Assembly: GCA_021738625.1 (NCBI GenBank)
Contig: JAIPBS010000027.1
Span: forward strand, 1-56,186
Length of the DNA stretch: 56,186 bases
Source of the DNA: Bacteroidales bacterium
GTDB lineage: Bacteria; Bacteroidota; Bacteroidia; Bacteroidales; JAIOZK01
Direction: 5' to 3'
Positions 15,761 through 24,244 of this stretch are shown piece by piece. Each line of letters begins with the position of its first letter. Position 1 is the first letter of the stretch. Made by a program: the position numbers and the translations under genes. The notes below the pieces were generated by a model. That model was not told the DNA's origin. It did not search any database and was given only the letters and a program-made list of their open reading frames with translations.

Positions 15761-16720
15761 ATGCTACAAAAAACACGTATTATTATTTTAGGACTAATGC
15801 TGGGACTGTTTTCATCTAATTCAGCTTTGGCCCAGCAGGATGTTAAAGGAAGCAAAGACCATCCGATGATCTCTCCATATGAAGGCTCCTTTATTTATCT
15901 GTACGATCACTCTGACTATAATCGTATTGAGATCCCCTGGAAAATGGAGGACAGGGATGTGCAGGACACTGCTGTGGAAGGAGAAATTACACACATTTTC
16001 TATGCAGCACCCGAAGGCCTGTCGGCTTTCCAGGTCCACAAGAATTACATGATGGCTCTTCAGGATGCCGGATTTGAGATCATCTACGAATGTGCGAGCG
16101 GAAAGGATAAATGCGGCCGTCTGTTCCGTAATTTCGAAGCGATAGACGATCAATGGGAAATCTTTGTTGGAAATGATCACAGCTACTTTGTGGCCCGTTT
16201 GGAAGATCCGGCCGGAGATATGATCGTAACTGCCCGTACTGTTCTTCACACCCACTACGGGGAACTAAAACAAAGGCCGGTCACCGAATTGCAGATCATC
16301 GAGGAAAAATCCATGCAAACCGGTATGGTTGACGTGAACCCAAACGCAGAAGCCATGGCCAAAGATATTGAGAATACAGGCAAAGTCAGGATTTATGGGA
16401 TCCACTTTGATGTAAACAAAGCCACCATCAAATCCGAATCCGCTTCAGTGCTTTCTGAGATTACCGCTTTGCTAAAAGACAATGTAGATTTGAGTTTGCT
16501 GGTTGTAGGTCACACGGATGCCACCGGCGGACTGGAACATAATATGGAGCTTTCCCGCGAACGGGCTGAAGCAGTGGTGGATTATCTTACAACAAATCAT
16601 GGCGTCTCAGCAGAACGGCTCGAACCGCATGGAGTAGGATACCTGGCGCCTGTTGCCACAAATGAAACAGAAGAAGGACGTGCACGGAACCGGCGGGTGG
16701 AACTGGTTAAACTGTATTGA
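15761..16720 (+). CDS. DUF4892-OmpA family outer-membrane protein
   Basis: A 319-residue protein with signal peptide (cleavage near SALAQQ). A DUF4892-like domain (about 35-180; FYAAPEGLSAFQVHKNYMMA, FEIIYECASGKDKCG) is followed by a C-terminal OmpA/MotB peptidoglycan-binding domain (about 210-319; IHFDVNKATIKSES, VVGHTDATGG, NMELSRERAEAV, GRARNRRVEL). It is expected to sit at the outer membrane and bind peptidoglycan. Unusually for this genome, a strong Shine-Dalgarno-like GGAGGA lies 4 bases before the ATG. The gene is flanked by two-hairpin repeats on both sides. Confidence 0.9.
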   Translation: MLQKTRIIILGLMLGLFSSNSALAQQDVKGSKDHPMISPYEGSFIYLYDHSDYNRIEIPWKMEDRDVQDTAVEGEITHIFYAAPEGLSAFQVHKNYMMALQDAGFEIIYECASGKDKCGRLFRNFEAIDDQWEIFVGNDHSYFVARLEDPAGDMIVTARTVLHTHYGELKQRPVTELQIIEEKSMQTGMVDVNPNAEAMAKDIENTGKVRIYGIHFDVNKATIKSESASVLSEITALLKDNVDLSLLVVGHTDATGGLEHNMELSRERAEAVVDYLTTNHGVSAERLEPHGVGYLAPVATNETEEGRARNRRVELVKLY

Positions 16721-16723
16721 TCT

Positions 16724-16775
16724 CATACCTATTCGGTTCAGGTTTGCAATGATTGACCTTTTGCTCCAATCGTTT
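16724..16775 (+). repeat. Two-hairpin repeat, degenerate partial copy
   Basis: It matches the first hairpin of copies 15645 and 55650: ATTCGG, TTTGCAATGATTGACCTT, TTGCTCCAATCG. The pairing arms are damaged and the second hairpin is absent. It lies 3 bases after the OmpA-like stop and next to the stop of the convergent lipoprotein gene. Confidence 0.6.
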
Positions 16776-16778
16776 CAT

Positions 16779-17981
16779 TCATTTAACCAATACCAAATGA
16801 TGAAAAGCCTTTGGGAAGCTTGCCAGGGTGTCCCATCCAGTGTCTTCATTGTAGTCATGCGTACGGCAGAGGTAATTCATTTCATCGCCTACCAAACTAA
16901 AAAGTATATGCTCCCCGCTTTCATCAAACTGTGAATCGGCGGTCCCATACTCATCCACCACTTTGTGGCTTGTTCCACTGATGATATTGTAATAATATAT
17001 GCCAGTAGTTGATCCCTGACAGTATCCCTTGGTGTTCCACTGGATAGGATAAGCAACTGAAGTATTTCCATCAGACAACTCATTCACCTGACCCGTGGAC
17101 AAATTCTGGTTTTTATAAATGCCGTCCCAGTAATACAAATAGGAATCGTCGGAGGTGACGCCCAAAATACTGCTGCCTGCATCCTCCGGACCGCCCATTC
17201 TGGTATAGGTTTCAGTATCAAAATCGTAGCGGAACAATATTTCATAATCCCAGTGTATTGATCCTCCGCTTACGCCATAGGCTTGCAACCTGCCATAAAC
17301 GTAGCGACCGTCATTTGAAACAAAGAAAGTATTAGAGTATTTAGATGTCTCTGTATCGTTGCCCACTTCAGGTTGTGACAACACAAAGCCATCGGGATTT
17401 ATTGCCATCTTATAATCCATGCTCGCCGGATTATAGCGCAATAAATAGTCTTTGTATTGATCTCCATAATACTTATCATTGGTGGCCGATAAGTAAAAAA
17501 CATAGGCGTTTTCACTGATCGCTTCACTTCCGCGCACAAAATACGGGTAGTCGCTATCCTCGGAAGGTTCGATGAGCGGCAATAACTGGTTGTTGCCATT
17601 TTCAATTTCATAGAAAAGACCTTGAGAAACCCAATCGTTGGATCCATTGCTTTCGTTGAAGTCGTCGTGCAAACCCATGACAAAATTCCCTTTACCCATA
17701 TCGGCATAAGTAAAAAGATTATTTGATTTGGCATAATAAGAACACAGCGTGCTGTATTGCAATTCGCCCTTGGAAATTGTAAGCAATGCTGTGGCATACT
17801 CCTCGCCAATCAAAGCGCCTTCATTGGGGTTATAAGCTGCAACAAATTCTATCGAGGAATCAGCTTCAGGATTGATTTCTTCATCTTTTTCGTTGCAGGA
17901 TTGAAATATGAATCCAACGAAAACGAAGGCCATTAATAGAAAAATTTTCACTCTTTTAGTAACAAATTTGTTATTTTTCAT
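16779..17981 (-). CDS. Surface lipoprotein, beta-propeller-like, unknown function
   Basis: A 400-residue lipoprotein with signal peptide and lipobox FQSC. The following NEKDEE is acidic with a Lys, like the surface-export signal of Bacteroidota lipoproteins. The rest is beta-rich with repeated FVSNDGRYVYGR, GVTSDDSYLYYWDGIY and FDESGEHILFSL segments, suggesting a propeller related to DUF4374-like proteins. Start at ATG 17981; a TTG two codons upstream is less likely. It is divergent from the AraC regulator at 18116 with 134 bases between, so that regulator may control it. Confidence 0.65.
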   Translation of the reverse strand: MKNNKFVTKRVKIFLLMAFVFVGFIFQSCNEKDEEINPEADSSIEFVAAYNPNEGALIGEEYATALLTISKGELQYSTLCSYYAKSNNLFTYADMGKGNFVMGLHDDFNESNGSNDWVSQGLFYEIENGNNQLLPLIEPSEDSDYPYFVRGSEAISENAYVFYLSATNDKYYGDQYKDYLLRYNPASMDYKMAINPDGFVLSQPEVGNDTETSKYSNTFFVSNDGRYVYGRLQAYGVSGGSIHWDYEILFRYDFDTETYTRMGGPEDAGSSILGVTSDDSYLYYWDGIYKNQNLSTGQVNELSDGNTSVAYPIQWNTKGYCQGSTTGIYYYNIISGTSHKVVDEYGTADSQFDESGEHILFSLVGDEMNYLCRTHDYNEDTGWDTLASFPKAFHHLVLVK

Positions 17982-18115
17982 TTTCAATGTTTTTAAAGTT
18001 TGCAGCGAAAGTAATTCAAAAGCTCTACCTTTGGATTGTGCATATTGCGTATTGCATGTACAAATGATAAACTTGAAAAAATGGCTTGTTATAACTATTT
18101 GCAGATTAAAGATAT

Positions 18116-19270
18116 ATGATACATGATTTTATCACTTACACCCCCATGTATGTCACACTATTATGGGCCCTGGCACTGTTAATATCCAAACCAAAGGACA
18201 ACAGGGCCAGGTTTTTTTTGGGGGTGTTTATGACTGCGGCTTTTTTATTGTATTTAAGCCATGCTGTTTATTTCAATAAAGACGAATCCCTTTACCTCTA
18301 TTTTGACCCGCTTTACATCTTTACCTCTCTGCTGGTTTACCCGCTTTATTATATTTATATCAAAATGCTCACCATTGATATCCGCTTTAAAAAGAAAAAT
18401 ATGTTGCTGCTTCTACCAGCTGTATTTTTTGGTGTGGCCGCGGCAGTTGTTTATTTGCTGATGCGTGCGGAGGAGCGTAGCGAATACATTGCTTTCTTTT
18501 TATTCCGAAATCAGCCTGAAATGCTGGAAACCCAGCTACAAAACCTGCAGCGTTATTTGTATTACGCAAATCGATTGGTTTTTTCTGTTCAGGTTATTTA
18601 TTTCCTGGTGAAAGGCATTAAATTGGTTATCAGATACAATCAGCAGATATGTAATTTTTATTCCAATTTGGAAAGCAAAACACTTGTTTGGGTTCACTTG
18701 TTGCTCACCTCATTTGTTGTTACAAGTATGCTGAGTGTATTGTTTAATTGGATAGGCAAGTATTATTTTCTGGACTCCTACCTGTTTTTATCGATCCCCT
18801 CACTCATCTTTAGTGTATTGCTCTTTATCATTGGCCTGCAAGGGTATATGCAAAATCACAGCGTAAAAGATCTGTTGCTGGACGAAGAAAAAGAAAGCAT
18901 TTCCAATCATATAGAAAGCAGCAAAGAGCAGCTTAAAGAAAAATTACTGTTGCTTTTTGAGAAAGAAAAAATCTATCGCAATCGCGAACTTAAGATTGTG
19001 GATTTAAGCAGGCATTTGCTCACCAACCGTTCGTATATTTCCAGGATCATTAACAATGATTTCGAGTCTTCATTTAGCGACTTTGTGAATAAATACAGGA
19101 TCGCCGAAGTAAAGGAATTACTCAGAAACGAAACCACCCTTAAATATTCTTTGGAATATTTGAGTGAACAGGCAGGCTTTGGATCACTGCATTCATTTAT
19201 CAGGGTGTTTAAAAATTCAGAAGGCATCACGCCCGGGAAATACAGGGATCAGTTTATCAACAAAGCATAA
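18116..19270 (+). CDS. Membrane-bound AraC-family transcriptional regulator
   Basis: A 384-residue protein with six or seven membrane segments in the N-terminal 240 residues (VTLLWALALLISKP; FFLGVFMTAAFLLYLSHAVYF; LLLPAVFFGVAAAVVYLLM and others). A C-terminal AraC DNA-binding domain (about 275-384) has the pattern LVDLSRHLLTNRSYISRIIN and AGFGSLHSFIRVFKNSEGITPGKYR. Such regulators are frequent in Bacteroidota and may sense a membrane or periplasmic signal. The ligand is unknown; the divergent lipoprotein gene is the obvious candidate target. Confidence 0.88.
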   Translation: MIHDFITYTPMYVTLLWALALLISKPKDNRARFFLGVFMTAAFLLYLSHAVYFNKDESLYLYFDPLYIFTSLLVYPLYYIYIKMLTIDIRFKKKNMLLLLPAVFFGVAAAVVYLLMRAEERSEYIAFFLFRNQPEMLETQLQNLQRYLYYANRLVFSVQVIYFLVKGIKLVIRYNQQICNFYSNLESKTLVWVHLLLTSFVVTSMLSVLFNWIGKYYFLDSYLFLSIPSLIFSVLLFIIGLQGYMQNHSVKDLLLDEEKESISNHIESSKEQLKEKLLLLFEKEKIYRNRELKIVDLSRHLLTNRSYISRIINNDFESSFSDFVNKYRIAEVKELLRNETTLKYSLEYLSEQAGFGSLHSFIRVFKNSEGITPGKYRDQFINKA

Positions 19271-19281
19271 ACAGTGGCGAT

Positions 19282-20076
19282 TCAGATACGGATCTCAAAA
19301 TCATCCCAGTCCGGGCCCACGTTGAACTGCTTTCTGTATTCGTTCAGGGTGGAAGCGGAAAGACTCAGGGTTTTGGTGCATTCCTTGTTTTCTTCTCCCT
19401 GCAACAACGGATTGCCTTCGGGATCGATCACCATGGAATCGCCTGAATAGTTGTCGCCGTTTTTGTCGGTTCCGATTCGATTCAGCCCGATCACGTACGA
19501 CTGGTTTTCGATGGCGCGTGCAACGAGCAATTGTTTCCAGGCCCGACTGCGGACTTCGGGCCAGTTGGCCACATAGATCAGCAGGTCGTAGTCGAAGCGG
19601 CCGTCCCGGTATTTGTTTTTGCTCCAGACCGGGAACCTCAGATCATAGCAAACCATTGGGCTGATGCGCCAATCCTTGTATTGAAGAATCAGCTTGTTGC
19701 GGCCGGGGATGATGAATTCGGATTCTTCGCCCAGGTGGAACACATGTCGCTTTGAATAGGTTTCGAAGGTTCCGTCGGGATTCACCCAGATAAACTCATT
19801 GGTAAAGTTATGTTCATGATTTAAAACCATGCTGCATGCAATGGCGCAATCTTTTTCACCGGCCTTCTGCAAAAGAAACTGCATGGAATCCCCGTCGATC
19901 TCCTCGGCATACTTGTGGGGATCAACCGGGAAGCCGGTGGTAAACAATTCCGGCAATATGATCAGGTCGGTAGAATTTTTCACCGCATCGATCTTTTGCG
20001 CAAAATGCTTTCTGTTGGCAGCGGGATCCTCGTTCACGATCCCGGTCTGAATCAAGGTTACCGTTAAATCCTGCAT
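19282..20076 (-). CDS. Omega-amidase (nitrilase superfamily, YafV-like)
   Basis: A 264-residue carbon-nitrogen hydrolase with the Glu-Lys-Cys triad: E43 in LPELFTTGF, K109 in YSKRHVF, C143 in MVCYDLRFPVW. Omega-amidases hydrolyse 2-oxoglutaramate or 2-oxosuccinamate formed by glutamine/asparagine transaminases. The gene overlaps the upstream aminotransferase gene by 13 bases, so the two are coupled. Together they can regenerate methionine or other amino acids from their keto acids using glutamine. Confidence 0.9.
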   Translation of the reverse strand: MQDLTVTLIQTGIVNEDPAANRKHFAQKIDAVKNSTDLIILPELFTTGFPVDPHKYAEEIDGDSMQFLLQKAGEKDCAIACSMVLNHEHNFTNEFIWVNPDGTFETYSKRHVFHLGEESEFIIPGRNKLILQYKDWRISPMVCYDLRFPVWSKNKYRDGRFDYDLLIYVANWPEVRSRAWKQLLVARAIENQSYVIGLNRIGTDKNGDNYSGDSMVIDPEGNPLLQGEENKECTKTLSLSASTLNEYRKQFNVGPDWDDFEIRI

Positions 20077-21221
20077 AAAATATTTGCTGCTTTTTTAAGG
20101 GTTTCTTCTTTCTTGGCAAAACACAACCTCAGCAATCTCAGGTCGTTGGGCTGACTATAAAAAGGCGACAGGGGAATGGTGGCGATGCCATGCTCCTTCA
20201 CCAGCATCTCAGCAAATTCCATATCCTTCACATCCGATATCTCGCTGAAATCGACCAGTTGGAAATAGGTGCCATAGGATGGGATGATGCCCAACCTGCT
20301 ATTCTTTAGCAAACCGGCAAAATAATCCCGTTTTTTCTCATACATACGGGAAACGCCGGTATAGTTTCGTTTGTATCTCAGGAAATCCGCAATGGCATAC
20401 TGAACCGGCGTGTTGCAGGCAAACACCACAAACTGGTGGGCTTTTCTGAATTCGGACATCAGCTTTTCAGGCGCCAGCACATAACCCATCTTCCATCCCG
20501 TGGCATGGAATGTTTTCCCGAAAGAACCCACCACAAAGCTTCTGCGGGCCAGGCCGGGAAAGCGGCAGGCACCCCAGTGCTCTTTGCCTTCATAGATCAG
20601 GTGCTCATACACCTCGTCGCTTAAAACCACGATCTCAGTGTTTTCGGTGATCTTTTCAAGCCGTTCCATATCCTCTTTGCTTAGGATGCTTCCGGTTGGA
20701 TTGTGCGGGCTATTGATCACGATCATTTTGGTGCGGTGTGAGATCTGCGCGGTCATCTGTTCCCAGTCGATGCCAAAACCGGGATACTTCAGTTTGCAAT
20801 ACTTTACCCGGCCACCGTTGAGTTTCACCGAGGGGGCATAGCTGTCGTAGGCAGGCTCCAGCAATATGACCTCGTCCTCTTCCCTGATCATGGCGCTAAT
20901 CGCGGTGAAAATGGCCTGGGTGGCCCCGGCGGTGATGTTGATCTCCTTCTGATGATCGTATTCCACACCGTACATATCCTTCACCTTTTTCACGATCCGT
21001 TTTCGCAGTATTTCAAGGCCGGTCATGGGCGCATACTGGTTCATCCCTTCTTTCATATAATGATTAACCAGTTCGATCAATTTTGGTGAAACGTCAAAAT
21101 CGGGGAAACCCTGGCTCAGGTTCAGGGCTTTTTGTTTGGCAGCCATCTGGCTCATCACGGCGAAAATGCTGGTGGCTTCACCGGGGAGTTTTGAATTGAT
21201 TCTGCCCTCGTAGTTTTCCAT
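20064..21221 (-). CDS. Methionine/glutamine-K-type aminotransferase (class I)
   Basis: A 385-residue PLP enzyme of the YbdL/kynurenine aminotransferase group, with NLSQGFPDFD near residue 34, SPHNPTGS, SDEVYEHLIY and the PLP lysine K236 in SFGKTFHATGWKMGY. These enzymes transaminate methionine, glutamine or aromatic amino acids. The adjoining omega-amidase removes the oxoglutaramate product and drives the reaction. It is transcribed divergently from pgk. Confidence 0.9.
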   Translation of the reverse strand: MENYEGRINSKLPGEATSIFAVMSQMAAKQKALNLSQGFPDFDVSPKLIELVNHYMKEGMNQYAPMTGLEILRKRIVKKVKDMYGVEYDHQKEINITAGATQAIFTAISAMIREEDEVILLEPAYDSYAPSVKLNGGRVKYCKLKYPGFGIDWEQMTAQISHRTKMIVINSPHNPTGSILSKEDMERLEKITENTEIVVLSDEVYEHLIYEGKEHWGACRFPGLARRSFVVGSFGKTFHATGWKMGYVLAPEKLMSEFRKAHQFVVFACNTPVQYAIADFLRYKRNYTGVSRMYEKKRDYFAGLLKNSRLGIIPSYGTYFQLVDFSEISDVKDMEFAEMLVKEHGIATIPLSPFYSQPNDLRLLRLCFAKKEETLKKAANILCRI

Positions 21222-21241
21222 AATCCATCCTAAGTGTATTA

Positions 21242-21281
21242 CAAAAGTAATGATTAATTCGGCTTGAAATTTGTAACTTTG
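21242..21281. promoter_or_regulatory. Divergent promoters of the aminotransferase operon and pgk
   Basis: Two -7 boxes point away from each other, 24 bases apart. TACTTTTG on the minus strand at 21242-21249 serves the aminotransferase-amidase operon, and TAACTTTG on the plus strand at 21274-21281 serves pgk. The -33 elements would overlap between them. Confidence 0.65.
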
Positions 21282-21310
21282 GTCATTCCTGATCCAAAAA
21301 CAATTTGATT

Positions 21311-22501
21311 ATGAAAAACATTGATAACTACGATTTTAAAGGCAAGAAAGCCATCATCCGGGTCGATTTTAACGTGCCCCTCGACAAGGAATATAACATC
21401 ACCGACACCAGCAGGATAGACGCCGCCATCCCGACCATCAAAAAAGTGCTGGAAAAAGAAGGCACCGCCATTTTGATGTCGCACCTGGGACGGCCCAAAG
21501 GGAATCCCGAGGAAAAATTCTCCTTGAAGCATCTGACCGGTTACCTGTCGGATAAACTGGGAAAAGAGGTGCAGTTTGTGGACGACTGCGTAGGCGACAA
21601 GGTAAAAGAAAAAGCTTCCACCCTCCAAAATGGAGAGGTGCTGTTGCTGGAAAACCTCCGCTTTCATGAAGGCGAGAAAAAAGGTGATGAGGATTTCGCC
21701 AAACAGCTGGCGGAGCCGGCTGATGTGTACATCAACGACGCCTTCGGCACTGCTCACCGGGCGCACGCCTCCACGGCCGTCATTGCAAAATACTTCCCCG
21801 AAAACAAGATGTTCGGCTACATTATGCAGAATGAGATCAAAAACATGGACAAGTTGCTGGAAGAGCCGAAAACACCTTTCACGGCCATCCTGGGCGGAGC
21901 CAAGGTTTCGGGCAAGGTGGAAGTGATCGAGAATTTGATCGACAAGGTGGACAACATCATCATCGGAGGAGGCATGATGTTCACCTTCATTAAAGCTTTG
22001 GGTGGCAACATCGGTAAATCCCTGGTAGAAGACGAGCTGATCGACAAGGCCAACGAAATCATCGAAAAAGCCCGTGAAAACGATGTCACGCTCTACCTAC
22101 CCAAAGACGCCATTGCGGCCTCCGATTATGACAAGGATGCAGAAAGCAAACAAACCAACTCCTACGACATCCCCGAAGGCTGGATGGGCCTGGACATAGG
22201 CGAAGAAGCCATTCAGAAATTCAGCGAGCTGATCGCCGGCTCCAAAACCATTTTGTGGAACGGCCCGATGGGGGTTTTCGAAATGCCCAATTTTGCAATG
22301 GGCACCAAAGCCATTGCCGAAGCCGTTGCCAAAGCAACCGAAGAGGGCGCTTATTCGCTGGTAGGCGGTGGCGACTCCGTAGCAGCCATCAGCCAGATGG
22401 GGCTGGCGGATAAAGTAAGCTATGTCTCCACCGGCGGCGGCGCCATGCTGGAATACATCGAAGGCAAGGAGCTGCCGGGAGTAAAGGCCATCAGGGAGTG
22501 A
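21311..22501 (+). CDS. pgk: Phosphoglycerate kinase
   Basis: A 396-residue glycolytic enzyme that transfers a phosphate between 1,3-bisphosphoglycerate and ADP. It shows the N-terminal substrate motif RVDFNVPLD, SHLGRPKG, the hinge region GGAKVSGK and the nucleotide-binding GGGDSVAA at the C-terminus. The length fits the family. The ATG at 21311 is preferred over a TTG two codons upstream, as MKNIDNYDFKGKKAIIRVDF is the usual opening. It is a single-gene transcript from the TAACTTTG box. Confidence 0.98.
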   Translation: MKNIDNYDFKGKKAIIRVDFNVPLDKEYNITDTSRIDAAIPTIKKVLEKEGTAILMSHLGRPKGNPEEKFSLKHLTGYLSDKLGKEVQFVDDCVGDKVKEKASTLQNGEVLLLENLRFHEGEKKGDEDFAKQLAEPADVYINDAFGTAHRAHASTAVIAKYFPENKMFGYIMQNEIKNMDKLLEEPKTPFTAILGGAKVSGKVEVIENLIDKVDNIIIGGGMMFTFIKALGGNIGKSLVEDELIDKANEIIEKARENDVTLYLPKDAIAASDYDKDAESKQTNSYDIPEGWMGLDIGEEAIQKFSELIAGSKTILWNGPMGVFEMPNFAMGTKAIAEAVAKATEEGAYSLVGGGDSVAAISQMGLADKVSYVSTGGGAMLEYIEGKELPGVKAIRE

Positions 22502-22616
22502 AGGAAATTTGAAATTTGAAATTTGGGTTATCTGTGAGGTGACTGAAGATCGAATTGGCATTACAAAAGTTGAAGCGAGGCAAAAACCTTCGCATACCAA
22601 TGAAACCCTTACTGGC

Positions 22617-22857
22617 TATAACCGTGTGTTAGCATATCGTTGCCCATTTCAAATTATCAGGGAATACTGCATAAAGTCAACTTAGTTTACTTTAAAATTA
22701 AAGCTGATAGGGAAGATAATTTACAAGAAATTATTTATCAATTATGGAAATCATTTCCGAGTTTGAAAAATAAAAAAAAGTTTGGGTTCCTGGATTTATG
22801 CTGTTTCAATCCATACTGTACGAGCGCTTGTGCAATGTGCGCTAACGTCTGTGTATA
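22617..22857. other. Imperfect inverted repeats around 200 bases, possible cassette-like relic
   Basis: TATAACCGTGTGTTAGC at 22617-22633 and, in reverse orientation, TATACACAGACGTTAGC (complement of 22841-22857) share the ends TATA and GTTAGC. The enclosed segment has a TTG-started 72-codon frame that runs into the right repeat and is probably not a gene. The form recalls attC-like sites but does not match the standard core exactly. The rest of 22502-22616 holds only three GAAATTTG-type tandem units after pgk. Confidence 0.25.
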
Positions 22858-22893
22858 ATCAACTGTTTGTATTTTTCATATACCGAAATCCAT

Positions 22894-23031
22894 AAGGTGT
22901 GCTTTACATGCCATATTGGTTTGTATTGTGTGCTTTTTTGAGAGACGAAAAGTGATCCGATTACTCAGAACCTTCAGCTTCATTGAAATACCCTCCTTTG
23001 CAAGTAATCGGATCACTGAACCGGGTATAGG
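22894..23031 (-). repeat. 84-bp repeat with inverted ends and companion segment, copy 2
   Basis: This is the reverse complement of the element at 9423-9506 (here 22948-23031) together with its companion 9617-9654 (here 22894-22931). The 14-bp ends AGTGATCCGATTAC/GTAATCGGATCACT are perfect in both copies. The 110 bases that separate the two parts in copy 1 are missing here. Confidence 0.75.
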
Positions 23032-23067
23032 CAAAGGCTGGAAACTGATTTCAGATTCAGCAAGCGG

Positions 23068-23154
23068 CACAGCCTGAAGGGCTGAGATATCAAAGCACAG
23101 GGCATCGCCCTATGTCGGATGCCTGAGGAGAAAAATCAGGCTGAAAGCCTGTGA
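23068..23154. repeat. REP-like palindromic repeat cluster, second block
   Basis: It contains CACAGGGCATCGCCCTATG, CAGCCTGAAGGGCTGAG and ATCAGGCTGAAAGCCTGTG, matching the style of 718-835. The block ends 45 bases before the stop of the convergent TonB-domain gene. Confidence 0.5.
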
Positions 23155-23199
23155 GAAATGAAACCGATGAAACCTATCCATACAGCTTCTCCCAGGTCT

Positions 23200-23703
23200 T
23201 CAGCCTTCTTCACACTTTTCCTTGTCATTAGGAGCCGAAAGGGTAAACTTAATCGGCAGGTTATATTGCACCCGCACAGGTTTGCCTCTTTGTATGCCGG
23301 GTTTCCATTTGGGCATGTCCTGCACCACACGCAGGGCTTCCTCGTCGCAACCGCCCCCGATGCCGCGCAAAATCCTGGCCTGGTTGATGCTTCCGTCCCT
23401 TTCGACGACAAAGGTCACGAACACCCGTCCCTGTAGGCCTAGCTTTTTGGCTTTCTCAGGATAGCTGATGGTATCGGCGATGTATTTGTACATGGCTTCA
23501 TCTCCGCCCGGGAATTCAGGCATTTGTTCCACCACCACAAAAACATCCTCATCAATGGAAGTGCTGCTGTCGTTGATCATGATGACGACCTCCCGGGCTT
23601 CTTCATCTGATTGTTCCTGTGCATGCCCGAAAGCGATACATCCGGTAAGTATAATAAAAAGAACAAATTGATAAACTTTCATATTTAACAAATACCTTTT
23701 CAT
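23200..23703 (-). CDS. Secreted TonB C-terminal domain protein
   Basis: A 167-residue protein with signal peptide (ATG 23703 or 23682; cleavage near AFGHAQ). A TonB C-terminal domain spans about 65-155: VVEQMPEFPGGDEAMYKYIADT, YPEKAKKLGLQGRVFVTFVV, MPKWKPGIQRGKPVRVQYNLP. No ExbB/ExbD genes are nearby, and if the signal peptide is cleaved the protein would be free in the periplasm, unlike classical TonB. The domain closely resembles the C-terminal domain of the BlaR1-like protein at 947-2275. It is last of four same-strand genes, 13 bases after cvpA. Confidence 0.8.
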   Translation of the reverse strand: MKRYLLNMKVYQFVLFIILTGCIAFGHAQEQSDEEAREVVIMINDSSTSIDEDVFVVVEQMPEFPGGDEAMYKYIADTISYPEKAKKLGLQGRVFVTFVVERDGSINQARILRGIGGGCDEEALRVVQDMPKWKPGIQRGKPVRVQYNLPIKFTLSAPNDKEKCEEG

Positions 23704-23716
23704 CGGTCAATTATGT

Positions 23717-24244
23717 TTAGTTTTCCAAATCCTCAATGATCGGTTTGGTATATTCATCCAGCTTTTCAAGATTCAGTTTGGGGATGATGTAGGGCGCAAA
23801 ACTGGCCACGGGCGAATACAACAATGATTCGTTGGTGAGTTTGGGCGTGAGCAGTTTCTGATCGTCGTCAAATACATTGATCAGGAAGATCAGCACACTC
23901 ATGATAAATCCCGCTTTGATGATACCGAAAAATAAGCCCAGTATGCGATTCAGAAATCCCAGCATCAAAATGTCGATAAACTTTTCGATGATCTTTCCGA
24001 TCCAGTAAACCACTATGATCACGATCACGAAAGTGAGGATAAAGGCGATGATGTTCAGGTATTTTTCTTTCCAGTCGATGTTTTCATTCAGCCAGTCACC
24101 GATCAGGTATGAAAAATTGATGGCGGCGTAAATGCCCAGGATCAGCGCTGCCAGGGAGGCCAGTTCGATGATGAATCCCTTTCTGAAGCCGCGGTAGGCT
24201 CCCCATGCCAGCGGGATCACCAGGATAATGTCAAGAATGTTCAT
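23717..24244 (-). CDS. CvpA family membrane protein
   Basis: A 175-residue inner-membrane protein with four membrane segments and the CvpA opening MNILDIILVIPLAWGAYRGFRKGFIIELASL, here in a Bacteroidota variant. CvpA proteins are linked to envelope integrity and colicin V export in Escherichia coli; the molecular role is not settled. It overlaps the upstream mlaF-like gene by 14 bases, so it belongs to the mla-like operon. Confidence 0.88.
   Translation of the reverse strand: MNILDIILVIPLAWGAYRGFRKGFIIELASLAALILGIYAAINFSYLIGDWLNENIDWKEKYLNIIAFILTFVIVIIVVYWIGKIIEKFIDILMLGFLNRILGLFFGIIKAGFIMSVLIFLINVFDDDQKLLTPKLTNESLLYSPVASFAPYIIPKLNLEKLDEYTKPIIEDLEN

Noticed and set aside
21254..21766. Long minus-strand frame inside pgk
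   Set aside because: It is a shadow of the pgk coding frame and has no family features.
22640..22858. 72-codon frame after pgk as a gene
   Set aside because: It starts with TTG, has no recognisable domain, and its end is formed by the right inverted repeat.
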